Source of the DNA: Micromonospora sp. RP3T
GTDB taxonomy: Bacteria > Actinomycetota > Actinomycetes > Mycobacteriales > Micromonosporaceae
DNA length: 64,000 nt
Direction: 5' to 3'
Assembly: GCF_003027925.1 (NCBI RefSeq)
Contig: NZ_PYPS01000034.1
Coordinates: 23,351-87,350, forward strand
The position numbers were made by a program, and so were the translations under genes. The notes under the pieces are model-generated. The model made no database searches, was not told the DNA's origin, and worked only from the letters and a program-made list of their open reading frames with translations. Each line of letters begins with the position of its first letter. Position 1 is the stretch's first letter. Of the stretch, positions 7,214 through 15,385 are shown piece after piece.

Positions 7214-9853
7214 TCAGCGCCGGCGCGGGCTGGCCCGGCGGGTCGGCTCGGCCGTCGTCGGGTCCTCCGGCCACGGGTGTCGCGGGTAGCGCCCGCGCAG
7301 CTCCGCCCGCACCTGCGGATAGCCGTTCCGCCAGAACGAGGCCAGGTCCGCGGTGACCGCCACCGGCCGTCCGGCCGGGGAGAGCAGGTGCAGCAGCACC
7401 GGCACCCGCCCGTCGGCGATCCGGGGCACGTCCCGCCAGCCGAACGTCTCCTGGAGCTTGACCGCGAGCACCGGCGCCGCCGCATCGGCGTAGTCCACCC
7501 GGATCCGCGAGCCGCTCGGCACCGGCAGACGCTCCGGCGCCAGCTCGTCCAACCGGGCTGCCTGCCGCCAGTCGAGCAGCCGGCGCAGCGCCGTGGTCAC
7601 GTCGACGCGGGCCAGGTCGGCCCGGCGGCGCGCCCGGCCCAGCTCCGGCCCGAGCCAGCCGGGCGCGGCGGCGAGCAACGCGGCGTCCGACACGTCCGGC
7701 CAGTCGTCGCCGAGCGCCTGTCGGCAGAAGGCCAGCCGGTGGCGCAGCGCGGTCGCCTCCGGCGTCCAGCGCAGCAGCCCCGGGCCCTCCTGCCGCAGCC
7801 CGTCCAGCACCGCCGCCGCGACCAGTTCCGGCTCGGGCGCGGCGAGCGGCCGGTCGACCAGCTCGATCGCGCCGAGCCGGACCACCTCCCGGGCCACCAC
7901 CTCACCGCCGGACCAGGCCACCTCCCGAGCGTCGCGCAGCAGCGCCGCGCCGGCCTCGCGCGCGGTCGCCTCGTCGACCGGCGCGGCCAGCCGGACCCGG
8001 GCGGCCGGCGCGCCGGGGGAGCGGTCGGCGACCGCGACGGCCAGCCACGTCGACCCGGCCAGCCCCGACCCCGCCGCCAGCTCCGCGGCGGTCCCACCGG
8101 CCATCAGGTACGCGGACCCGCCGGGCCGCCGCACCCGGGCCAGCCGTTCCGGGTACGCCAACCCGGCCAGCAGCCCGGCGGCCAGATCGTCCGGCAGGCG
8201 CTCAGGCCACCCGCCGGCTTTCTGTCCGGGCTGTTCCGGTGGGCCGCCGATGTCTCCGGCGGGCCGGCGCGGGGGTGGACCGGTCGTCGCTCCGGGCTCC
8301 GGCCGGCGGTCCGTGGTGCGGGCGGGCAGGGCGGCGCGCAGCCGGCGTACCTCGGCCCGCCACCGGGCGGTGGCGGCCGGGTCGGTGCCGGCGCGCAGCC
8401 GGCGCCACCGGGCCGGCAGATCGTCCCCCGCGCCGCCCGACGACTCGTCGGCGAGCACCGCCACCACCTCGGCCGACCGGTCGGCGCCGACCCGCCGCGC
8501 GCCGTCGAGCAACGCCCGGGCCAGCCGGGGATGGGCGCCGACCGACGCGATCGCCCGCCCCCGGGACGTGATCCGGCCGTCGGCGTCGACCGCGCCGAGC
8601 GTGCCCAGGGTCTCCCGGGCCACGGTCAGCGCGGCCGGCGGCGGCGGATCGGGCAGTGCCAGGCCGCTGCCGTCCGGCGCGCCCCAGGCGGCCAGTTCCA
8701 GCGCGAACCCGGTCAGGTCGGCGGTGGCGATCTCCGGTTCGGGCTGCGGGGCGAGCCGGGCGTGCGTCGCCTCCGACCAGCAGCGGTACACCGCACCCGG
8801 GGCCTCCCGCCCGGCCCGGCCGGCCCGCTGGGTGGCCGCCGCCCGGGACACCGGCACGGTGACCAGCGCGCCCAGCCCGCGGGCCAGGTCGGTGCGCGGT
8901 ACCCGGCTCAGCCCGGCGTCCACCACCACCCGCACCCCCGGCACGGTCAGGCTGCTCTCCGCCACCGCGGTGGCCAGCACGACCCGCCGCCGGACGGTTC
9001 CCGGGTGGGCGGTTCCGCGGCCGGACGGTGGGGCCAGCGCGGCGTCCTGGGCGGCGCCGGAGAGCCGGCCGTGCAGCGGCAGCACGGCGACCGTGTCGCG
9101 CAGGTCGGCCAGCCGCCCGGCGACGGCCGCGATCTCGCCGGCCCCGGGCAGGAAGACCAGCACGTCGCCGGCCCGCTCGCGCAGCGCCCGGCGCACCGTG
9201 GCGGCCACGTGGTCCAGCAGCGCCGGGTCCACCCGGCCCGCGCCGGGCGGGGCGATCGGGCGCGCCGGTGGCGCCCACACCCGGTCGACCGGGTGCAACG
9301 CGGCCTCGGCACGGACGACCGGGGCGGGCGCGCCGCCGCCGAGCAGCGCGGCGAACCGGTCCGCCTGCGGGGTCGCCGACATCGCCAGCAGCCAGAGGTC
9401 CGGCCGCAGGGCGGCCCGGGCCTCCACGCTGAACGCCAACGCCAGGTCGGCGTCGAGTTGCCGCTCGTGGCACTCGTCCAGCAGGACCGCGTCCACCCCG
9501 GGCAACTCCGGGTCGTGGTGCAGCCGGCGTACCAGCAGGCCGGTGGTGACCACCTCGACCCGGGTCCGGGGCCCGCTGCGGCGCTCGCCCCGGACCGCGT
9601 ACCCGATCCGGTCGCCGACCCGTTCGCCGAGCAGGGCGGCCATCCGGTGCGCGGCGGCGCGGGCGGCCACCCGCCGGGGCTGGGCGATCACCACCCGCCC
9701 GGGGACCGCGTCGGCGACCGCCAGCGGCGCGGTGGTGGTCTTGCCGGTGCCCGGCGGCGCCACCAGCACCCCGGCGCCCGCCGCGCGCAGCGCCTCGACG
9801 AGCGCCGGCAGCACCGGCCGGACCGGCAGGTCGAGAGCAACGTCGGCGAGCAC
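7214..9853 (-). CDS. hrpB: ATP-dependent helicase HrpB
   Basis: An 879-residue DEAH/RHA-type superfamily 2 helicase. Walker A is APPGTGKTTT near residue 32, the DECH box is LLDECHERQ near residue 126, motif III is AMSATPQ, and motif VI with its arginine fingers is QRAGRAGRE. A helicase-associated HA2-like region follows, then the HrpB-specific C-terminal domain ending in a YPRHPWPEDP motif close to the end. HrpB is widespread in bacteria but its substrate is poorly defined; RNA unwinding is inferred from family. The stop lies 5 bp past the convergent PP2C stop. GTG/ATG starts upstream are absent, so 9853 is the natural start. Confidence 0.93.
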   Translation of the reverse strand: MLADVALDLPVRPVLPALVEALRAAGAGVLVAPPGTGKTTTAPLAVADAVPGRVVIAQPRRVAARAAAHRMAALLGERVGDRIGYAVRGERRSGPRTRVEVVTTGLLVRRLHHDPELPGVDAVLLDECHERQLDADLALAFSVEARAALRPDLWLLAMSATPQADRFAALLGGGAPAPVVRAEAALHPVDRVWAPPARPIAPPGAGRVDPALLDHVAATVRRALRERAGDVLVFLPGAGEIAAVAGRLADLRDTVAVLPLHGRLSGAAQDAALAPPSGRGTAHPGTVRRRVVLATAVAESSLTVPGVRVVVDAGLSRVPRTDLARGLGALVTVPVSRAAATQRAGRAGREAPGAVYRCWSEATHARLAPQPEPEIATADLTGFALELAAWGAPDGSGLALPDPPPPAALTVARETLGTLGAVDADGRITSRGRAIASVGAHPRLARALLDGARRVGADRSAEVVAVLADESSGGAGDDLPARWRRLRAGTDPAATARWRAEVRRLRAALPARTTDRRPEPGATTGPPPRRPAGDIGGPPEQPGQKAGGWPERLPDDLAAGLLAGLAYPERLARVRRPGGSAYLMAGGTAAELAAGSGLAGSTWLAVAVADRSPGAPAARVRLAAPVDEATAREAGAALLRDAREVAWSGGEVVAREVVRLGAIELVDRPLAAPEPELVAAAVLDGLRQEGPGLLRWTPEATALRHRLAFCRQALGDDWPDVSDAALLAAAPGWLGPELGRARRRADLARVDVTTALRRLLDWRQAARLDELAPERLPVPSGSRIRVDYADAAAPVLAVKLQETFGWRDVPRIADGRVPVLLHLLSPAGRPVAVTADLASFWRNGYPQVRAELRGRYPRHPWPEDPTTAEPTRRASPRRR

Positions 9854-9894
9854 GCCCCCACTCTCGCACCCGCCCCCCTCCTCGCCGCACGCGA

Positions 9895-10064
9895 GTAAGG
9901 CGGGGCCCCCGCTTAACGCTTCCGGTAGAGGCGGGGGCCCCGCTTAACGTCGCCGCGTGCCGCGGCCCTCGTTGGTGGCGCCGATGTCGGGGTCCTGCCG
10001 GACCGCGGGTGTTAAGCGGGGGCCCCGCCTCTACCGAATCCGTTAAGCGGGGGCCCCGCCTTAC
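9895..10064. repeat. 54-bp inverted repeat built from four GC-rich palindromes
   Basis: Four copies of a palindromic unit (taaggcggggcccccgctta and variants) occur at 9896-9917, 9925-9948, 10011-10034 and 10042-10063. The first pair (9895-9948) and the second pair (10011-10064) are themselves inverted copies of each other with only a few mismatches in the spacer, flanking a 62-bp middle. The block lies between the 3' end of the sigma factor gene and the start of hrpB, so it could end transcription of the sigma gene. Similar gggcccc palindromes are common in Micromonosporaceae intergenic regions (from memory, not checked). Confidence 0.85.
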
Positions 10065-10083
10065 ACCAACGGGCCGGTAGCCG

Positions 10084-10884
10084 CTAGTACGTGCCGTCGA
10101 GCTGGCCGCGCAGCTTGGTCAGCGCCCGCGCCAGCAGTCGGGACACGTGCATCTGCGAGACGCCGATCTGCTCGGCGATCTGCGACTGGGTCAGGTTGCC
10201 GTAGAAGCGCAGCGTGAGGATCCGCTGCTCGCGCTGGTCGAGCGTGGCCAGCGCCGGGCCCAGCGCGACCCGCATCTCGGCCAGCTCGAACTCGCCGTCC
10301 TCGCCGCCGAGCAGGTCGCCCAGCTCGGTGGCGCGCTCGCCGTCACCGGTGGGGGTGGACAGCGACACCGCGTTGTAGGCGCGGGCGCCCTCCAGGCCCT
10401 CCAGCACCTCTTCCTCGGTGACCTTGAGGTGGGCGGCGATGTCGGCGACCGTCGGCGACCGGCCGAGCGTCTGGAGCAGGGTGCTGTTGGCGTCGGAGAT
10501 CGCCAGGCGCAGCTCCTGGAGCCGGCGCGGCACCCGGATGTCCCAGGTGCGGTCGCGGAAGTGGCGCTTGAGTTCACCGATGATGGTCGGGATGGCGTAG
10601 CCGGCGAAGTCGACGCCGCGGGACGGGTCGAACTTGTCGATCGCCTTGATCAGCCCGATCGCGGCGGTCTGGGCCAGGTCGTCGTTGGGCTCGCCCCGGC
10701 CGCTGTACCGGTGGGCGAGGTGGTTGGCCAGCGGGAGCCAGGCCTCGATGGCGCGGTCACGCAGGGCGGCCCGCGAGGGGTGGTTCGGGGGCAGCGCGAC
10801 CATCGCGTCGAGCAGATTGGCGGCGCTGTCGGTGAGTGAGCGGGGGTCGATCTTCGCGGGTGCCTTGGTCGTCGGGGCGGTCAT
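10084..10884 (-). CDS. SigB/SigF-type RNA polymerase sigma factor
   Basis: A 266-residue group 3 sigma-70 factor of the SigB/SigF/SigG stress and sporulation family. Region 2 runs from about residue 45 to 115, with GRGEPNDDLAQTAAIGLIKAID and FAGYAIPTIIGELKRHFRD. Region 3 is RLQELRLAISDAN to about 180, and region 4 ends the protein with a helix-turn-helix, QSQIAEQIGVSQMHVSRLLARAL. The ATG at 10884 has GGGAGGA ahead of it. Such factors are usually held by an anti-sigma kinase and freed by anti-anti-sigma proteins; neither is adjacent, but a SpoIIE phosphatase with an ATPase domain lies at 23296-25392. Several genes in the window have promoters of the type this family reads. Confidence 0.93.
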   Translation of the reverse strand: MTAPTTKAPAKIDPRSLTDSAANLLDAMVALPPNHPSRAALRDRAIEAWLPLANHLAHRYSGRGEPNDDLAQTAAIGLIKAIDKFDPSRGVDFAGYAIPTIIGELKRHFRDRTWDIRVPRRLQELRLAISDANSTLLQTLGRSPTVADIAAHLKVTEEEVLEGLEGARAYNAVSLSTPTGDGERATELGDLLGGEDGEFELAEMRVALGPALATLDQREQRILTLRFYGNLTQSQIAEQIGVSQMHVSRLLARALTKLRGQLDGTY

Positions 10885-11003
10885 GGTGGTCCTCCCTGCA
10901 CCTCGTCCGCGGAGAAAAAGAAGAGACGCTTTGGTTTAGGTTTAAGTAGTCCGTTCGGGAGCAACACTAGCCTGATCAGCTAACAAAAATCCAGCCGAAA
11001 GTA

Positions 11004-11024
11004 CGATGCACTTACGGTGCATCG
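11004..11024. promoter_or_regulatory. 8-bp hairpin between divergent sigma and decarboxylase-like genes
   Basis: The arms cgatgcac and gtgcatcg pair perfectly around a 5-base loop, in the 266-bp divergent region between the sigma factor start (10884) and the gene at 11151. It is followed by aggaagggtcctta. It may be an operator or a structural element; nothing in the sequence identifies a binding protein. No clear sigma-B promoter was found for the sigma gene itself. Confidence 0.4.
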
Positions 11025-11150
11025 GGGTAGGAAGGGTCCTTATCGGGCCATAGCCCGCCCGAATCGCTGGCACCGGGTGTCGACTTTCTGTCGTTGTCCC
11101 GCCAACGGGACCGCCCGTAGCGTCCGTGGTGACACGTCTACGGAGGCACA

Positions 11151-11894
11151 GTGCTCGATCCCGCCGCGCCGCAACTCGTCATCAACGCTCGGACGCTGCT
11201 GTTCAGCTGGCTCCCGGCGGACCCGGGCGCGGCCGAGGCGCTGGTGCCGACCGGGCTCCGCCCGCACCCGCAGCGGCAGGTCTTCCTCAACCAGTACGTG
11301 GTCGACGACGACACGCAGACCTCCGGCTTCGGGGCCTACTCACTGACCTACCTGGGCGTCTCCCTGGCGGACATGGAACCGCCGGACCGGGAGACCCCCG
11401 GTGGCTGGTGGACGCACTACCTGGCCTCCAGCGACCGCGTCCGGCAGTACGCCGCCGCGCGCGGCGCCCCGGTCGCCGACGGGACCACCCGGATCGACCT
11501 GCGGGGCGGGTGGCTCACGGCCGAGACCTGGGCCGACGACCGCCCGCTGATCCGGGTCACGGCCCGCGTCGGGCACACCGGCACCGACGCGCGCAGCGGC
11601 CACCACCGCTACCTCACCCGCCACCACGGGGAGCTGATCGTCACCGACTACCCGTACGTGGCCGAGCCGGTGTCGCCGTTCGAGGTCGAGTCGGTGGAGT
11701 TCCTGGCGCCCGACCATCCGGTCCACGCGCTACGCCCGGCCAACCCGCTGGACGTCTGCTGGGGGTTCTACTCGCCCCGGGTGTCCTTCGCCTACCCGGC
11801 CCGGCCGGGTCCGCCGGGGGAGCCGGACGAGCCGGCGGCACGTCACCAGGTGCCGGCGCGTCGGGCCCGCAGCGGTCTGCCGTCCGGATCGTAG
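11151..11894 (+). CDS. acetoacetate-decarboxylase-like family protein
   Basis: A 247-residue soluble protein resembling the acetoacetate decarboxylase superfamily. The supporting features are the N-terminal short strand region, the repeated proline/glycine-rich central barrel, and FLNQYVVDDDTQTSGFGAY followed by YLGVSLAD. I cannot confirm the catalytic lysine of true decarboxylases, so the enzymatic role is uncertain. A clear GGAGGCACA precedes GTG 11151. The last 52 bases overlap the 3' end of the convergent phospholipase D gene; the C-terminal tail there is arginine/proline rich, so the functional end of one of the two proteins may be shorter. Confidence 0.65.
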   Translation: MLDPAAPQLVINARTLLFSWLPADPGAAEALVPTGLRPHPQRQVFLNQYVVDDDTQTSGFGAYSLTYLGVSLADMEPPDRETPGGWWTHYLASSDRVRQYAAARGAPVADGTTRIDLRGGWLTAETWADDRPLIRVTARVGHTGTDARSGHHRYLTRHHGELIVTDYPYVAEPVSPFEVESVEFLAPDHPVHALRPANPLDVCWGFYSPRVSFAYPARPGPPGEPDEPAARHQVPARRARSGLPSGS

Positions 11895-13432
11895 ACCAGC
11901 CGGTACGCGGGCAGCGCCCAGATCCGCGTACGCCAGGGCAGCCGCTCGGGGCGGTGCGGCCGCAACCGGCCGGGCGGGCGGGGACCGACGCGGCCGCCGT
12001 CGTGCCAGCGGTCCAACTCGTCCGCCGCCGCGGTGATCGCCGCCACCGCGTCCGCCGGGTCCAGCAGGTCGTCGTCCTGCGTCCCGTCCGGGTCCCGGTC
12101 CAGGTGTTCGCGCCACAGCCGCAGCCGCAGGTCCCGGGCGAAGGCCCGGGCGCCGTCGCCGAGGCCGGCCGGGTCGGCGGGCGCCCGCTCGTCGCGGGTG
12201 TCGTCGAGCACCGCGCAGGACAGCTCGCTGTCGTGGGTCCAGGAGCGGCGGTTGAAGTTGTCGCTGCCCACGCTGACCCAGACGTCGTCCACCACGCACA
12301 CCTTGGCGTGCACGTAGACCGGGGTGCCCTGGTGGTTCTCCACGTCGAAGACGTGCACCCGCTCCGGGGCGGCGCGTTGGCAGAGCGAGAGCGCCTGCTC
12401 CCGGCCCACCATGTTCGGCGGCAGCGCCCACCTGCCGTCCACGTCCGGGTGCCGGGGCACCACGGCCACCAGGTGCAGCTCCGGGTACTCGCGCAACGCC
12501 TCGGCGAACAGTTCGGCCACCTCGGTGGACCAGAGGTACTGGTCCTCCAGGTAGATCAGTCGGCGGGCCCGGCGGATCGCCTTGGTGTAGCCGCGGGCCA
12601 CGGTGCGCTCGCCGTCCGGGGCGAAGGAGTAGCGCGGGCGGACCGCCGGGTAGGTGCGCAGCACCTGGATGTGGTGCGGGCCGCGGGGCGGCGGGTCGGC
12701 GGGCTGCTCGGGCAGCGGATCCGGGGTGAGGTCCGAGCCGCGCAGCCGGTCCCGCAGGTAGGCCAGCGGGTTCTCCGAGTCCAACGGCATCGGGTCGGTC
12801 CACCGCTCGCGGAACGTGGTGTCCAGCGCGCCGACCACCGGGCCGCGCACCGCGAGCTGCACGTCGTGCCAGGGCGGGGTGGGGCCGTACCGGGGGGACA
12901 TGGCCACCGGCTGCGGGTCGCCGGCGTGCGTGGCGTCGTCGCGCCGGCTGTGGCACAGGTCGATGCCGCCGGCGAACGCGATGTCGCGTTCCGGCTCGTC
13001 GGGGTGGCGCAGCACGACCAGCTTCTGGTGGTGCGATCCGCCGCGGCGGACCCGCTGGTCGAGCAGCACTTCGCCGCCGGCGGCGCGGATCGTCTCGCTG
13101 AGGTCGCGGTTCTCCGCCTCGCTGTAGGAGAGCGTGTCGAGGTGGGAGCGCCAGAGCAGCCCCTTGACGATCACCCCGCGCTGGGCGGCCCGCGCGAACA
13201 GTTGGGCCACTGTCGGCCCGTCGGGGCGCATCCGTTCGTCCGGGTCGCCCCGCCAGTCGGTGAAGAACAGGTGGTCGCCGTCGCCCAGCGCCTCCACCTC
13301 GCTGACCAGCCGGTCAAAGTACGCGGAGCCGTGAATCAGCGGCTCGGCGAGGTTTCCATCCGTCCAGACGGGTAACTCTGACGTCGGGTTGGCGCGTTCC
13401 TGTGCGGTGAGGAACCAGTCCCGCAGGGTCAC
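11843..13432 (-). CDS. phospholipase D-family protein
   Basis: A 529-residue two-domain PLD-superfamily protein that hydrolyses or transfers phosphodiesters, with cardiolipin-synthase-like or lipase activity possible. The second HKD motif is perfect: HAKVCVVDDVWVSVGSDNFN near residue 370. The first, HHQKLVVL near residue 155, lacks the aspartate at the usual place and is followed by a short insert before AFAGGIDL, a common variant. No signal peptide or membrane helix is seen, so it is probably cytosolic or peripheral. GTG 13432 gives MTLRDWFLTAQE. It is convergent with the preceding gene and overlaps it by 52 bp. Confidence 0.88.
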   Translation of the reverse strand: MTLRDWFLTAQERANPTSELPVWTDGNLAEPLIHGSAYFDRLVSEVEALGDGDHLFFTDWRGDPDERMRPDGPTVAQLFARAAQRGVIVKGLLWRSHLDTLSYSEAENRDLSETIRAAGGEVLLDQRVRRGGSHHQKLVVLRHPDEPERDIAFAGGIDLCHSRRDDATHAGDPQPVAMSPRYGPTPPWHDVQLAVRGPVVGALDTTFRERWTDPMPLDSENPLAYLRDRLRGSDLTPDPLPEQPADPPPRGPHHIQVLRTYPAVRPRYSFAPDGERTVARGYTKAIRRARRLIYLEDQYLWSTEVAELFAEALREYPELHLVAVVPRHPDVDGRWALPPNMVGREQALSLCQRAAPERVHVFDVENHQGTPVYVHAKVCVVDDVWVSVGSDNFNRRSWTHDSELSCAVLDDTRDERAPADPAGLGDGARAFARDLRLRLWREHLDRDPDGTQDDDLLDPADAVAAITAAADELDRWHDGGRVGPRPPGRLRPHRPERLPWRTRIWALPAYRLVYDPDGRPLRARRAGTW

Positions 13433-13574
13433 GTTCCAGCCTCCCGAGGTCGACGACAGTCCTCACACGGTAGGACCCCCGGACGGGCCCCGCACCACGA
13501 CGCAGCAGGTCGGCGGCGGTACGCGCCTGGGGTACCCCGGACCCCTGGATCGCGAAACCCAAGGAGGCACAGAC

Positions 13575-13703
13575 ATGCCCGCCGAGACGACGAACACCGT
13601 GACCGACGGCCGCGACCAGGCGGTGGAGGGGGAGCGGGGTGCGCTGGTGGCGGTCCTGTTGATGGTGATCCTCGGGGTGGCCGGGATCTTCGCCGTCTCC
13701 TGA
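13575..13703 (+). CDS. small single-pass membrane protein (42 aa)
   Basis: A short gene with a strong AAGGAGG at 13561 placed 7 bases before ATG 13575. The peptide has a polar N-terminus (about 20 residues, acidic) and one C-terminal hydrophobic helix, ALVAVLLMVILGVAGIFAVS. No family is recognised. Its place between phospholipase D (divergent) and pirin genes gives no clear function. Small tail-anchored proteins of this layout are often stress-induced in other bacteria, but that is only a possibility here. Confidence 0.7.
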   Translation: MPAETTNTVTDGRDQAVEGERGALVAVLLMVILGVAGIFAVS

Positions 13704-13768
13704 GCCGCGCCGGGCGCCCCGGCGAACCGGAGCGCCCGATCTCGGTCGGTGCCCGACCTCGGCCATGG

Positions 13769-13788
13769 CCCTGACCGCCCGGTCAGGG
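13769..13788. terminator. hairpin at the pirin 3' end
   Basis: The arms ccctgacc and ggtcaggg pair perfectly around gccc, overlapping the pirin stop codon (13783-13785). It sits between convergent genes and would serve either strand as a terminator, though there is no T run. Confidence 0.5.
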
Positions 13789-14769
13789 GCGGTCGCCCTG
13801 ACCGTCGCTGTGCGGCAACCGCCCGGTCGGGATCACCCCGAGCCGGCCGGCCTGGAAGTCCTCGACCGCCTGGATCAGCTCGGCCCGGGTGTTCATCACG
13901 AACGGGCCGTAGTGCGCCACCGGCTCGCGGATCGGCTGGCCGCCCATCAGGTAGAGCTCCAGCGCCGGGGTGTTGCCGTCCTGCGTCCGGTCGGCGGCGA
14001 TCCGCAGCGCGTCGCCGGGCCCGTGCACGGCGAGCTGACCCAGGTGGATCGGCTGCCGGTCGGTGCCGACCGTGCCCCGGCCGGCCAGCACGTAGACGAG
14101 CGCGTTGAAGTCCGGCCGCCAGGGCAGGCTCAGCTCGGCCCCGGGCTGCAACGTCACGTGCGCGATGGTGATCGGCGTGTGGGTCGAGCCCGGCCCCCGG
14201 TGCCCGGCGATCTCGCCAGCGATCACCCGGATCAGGCCGCCGCCGTCGGGCGTGGTGAGCAGCGCCGACTCCCGGCCGCGGATGTCCTGGTAGCGCGGCG
14301 CGCTCATCTTGGCCACGCGGGGCAGGTTGACCCAGAGCTGGAGACCGTGGAACAGGCCGCCGCTCATCACCAGCTGCTCCGGCGGCGCCTCGATGTGGAG
14401 CAGACCGCTGCCGGCCGTCATCCACTGGGTGTCGCCGTCGGTGATGGTGCCGCCGCCACCCGTCGAGTCCTGGTGGTCCATGATCCCGTCGATCATGTAG
14501 GTCACCGTCTCGAAGCCCCGGTGCGGATGCCACGAGGTGCCCTTCGGCTCACCCGGCGCGTAGTCCACCTCGCCCATCTGGTCGAGGTGGATGAACGGGT
14601 CGAGATCGGTCATGGCGACCCCGGCGAAGGCGCGGCGGACCGGGAAGCCCTCGCCCTCGTAGCCGCTGGGCGCGGTGGTGACCCGGCGGACCGGGCGGTA
14701 GCTGGTGGACTCGTCGAGCTTCGGCAGGCGGGGCAGGACGAGGACGTCGTCGACGGTGATCGCGGGCAT
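13783..14769 (-). CDS. pirin family protein
   Basis: A 328-residue bicupin of the pirin family, a metal-binding protein acting as quercetinase or as a redox-linked transcription cofactor in different organisms. The N-terminal cupin holds the metal ligands: HPHRGFET supplies two histidines, and LLHIEAPPE supplies the third histidine and the glutamate. The C-terminal cupin follows from about residue 190. ATG 14769 is preceded by AAGGAG. It lies 11 bp after the MarR regulator stop, so the two form a MarR-pirin operon, a frequent pairing in which the regulator senses electrophile or oxidative stress. Confidence 0.93.
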   Translation of the reverse strand: MPAITVDDVLVLPRLPKLDESTSYRPVRRVTTAPSGYEGEGFPVRRAFAGVAMTDLDPFIHLDQMGEVDYAPGEPKGTSWHPHRGFETVTYMIDGIMDHQDSTGGGGTITDGDTQWMTAGSGLLHIEAPPEQLVMSGGLFHGLQLWVNLPRVAKMSAPRYQDIRGRESALLTTPDGGGLIRVIAGEIAGHRGPGSTHTPITIAHVTLQPGAELSLPWRPDFNALVYVLAGRGTVGTDRQPIHLGQLAVHGPGDALRIAADRTQDGNTPALELYLMGGQPIREPVAHYGPFVMNTRAELIQAVEDFQAGRLGVIPTGRLPHSDGQGDRP

Positions 14770-14780
14770 CACGGGCTCCT

Positions 14781-15263
14781 TTACTTGTCGGCCGGGGTGG
14801 ACGACGCGAGGCGGTCGGCGCGTAGGCGCCGGCCGAGCCGCTCGAAGACCCGGGTGAGGCAGGCGACCTCGGCGTCGTCGAGGTCGTCGATCAGGTGGGT
14901 GCGCACGGAGCGCAGATGGTGCGGCGCGGCCTCGCGCAGGGCCAGCAGGCCGGCCGCGGTGAGCACGGCCTCGCTGCCGCGCCGGTCGGCCGGACAGGAC
15001 TCCTTGGCCACCAGGCCGCGCTTCTGCATCGAGGTGACCTGGTAGGTCAGCCGGCTCGGGGAGAACACCAGCCGGTCGGCCAGCTCGCCCATGCGCAGCC
15101 GCTGCCCGGGCGCCTCGGAGAGCAGCACCAGCACGTGGTAGTCGGCGAAGCTCAGCTCGCTGGCCGCGCGCAGGTCGTCCTCCAGCTGGGTGAACAGCCG
15201 CTGGCTCGACTCGATGTAGGCCCGCCAGCAGGCCATCCGCTCCGCGTCCAGGCTCTCCGTCAT
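14781..15263 (-). CDS. MarR-family transcriptional regulator
   Basis: A 160-residue winged helix-turn-helix dimeric repressor. The DNA-binding part is seen in LSFADYHVLVLLSEAPGQRL, MGELADRLVFSPSRLTYQV and the wing KESCPADRRGSEAVLT. The DRRG motif is characteristic of MarR wings. The protein probably represses its own operon with pirin by binding the AT-rich site just upstream at 15281-15295. One cysteine (KESCP) lies in the wing and could be redox-sensitive, but no OhrR-type N-terminal cysteine is seen. Confidence 0.93.
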   Translation of the reverse strand: MTESLDAERMACWRAYIESSQRLFTQLEDDLRAASELSFADYHVLVLLSEAPGQRLRMGELADRLVFSPSRLTYQVTSMQKRGLVAKESCPADRRGSEAVLTAAGLLALREAAPHHLRSVRTHLIDDLDDAEVACLTRVFERLGRRLRADRLASSTPADK

Positions 15264-15280
15264 GCCGCAAAGGTAGCACT

Positions 15281-15295
15281 ATTTAAAATTTAAAC
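15281..15295. promoter_or_regulatory. AT-rich near-palindrome, likely MarR operator
   Basis: The sequence atttaaaatttaaac is a near-perfect inverted repeat (ttaaa-a-tttaa) and stands out in a region of very high G+C. It lies 17 bp upstream of the MarR start, the usual place for an autorepressor site of this family. Confidence 0.6.
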
Positions 15296-15385
15296 AAGTG
15301 CCTTCGACGTGGCCGTCAGCACAGTCCTCTCCACAGGAAGTCGATCGGTCGAAATTTGAAGCGACCGCCCGGCTAGGGTCGGAGG

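Noticed and set aside
7043..9898. 951-codon plus-strand frame opposite hrpB
   Set aside because: Composition is repetitive arginine/glutamine/proline, with no motif, and it covers a clear helicase on the other strand.
9895..10064. CRISPR-like array suggested by four similar short repeats
   Set aside because: The units are palindromic, in inverted orientation and unequally spaced, with no cas genes.
13433..13574. SigB promoter for phospholipase D or the 42-aa protein around the ggggtacccc palindrome
   Set aside because: The only GTTT box is 17 bases from GGGTAC on the minus strand, outside the 14-16 range, and no GNNT fits on the plus strand.
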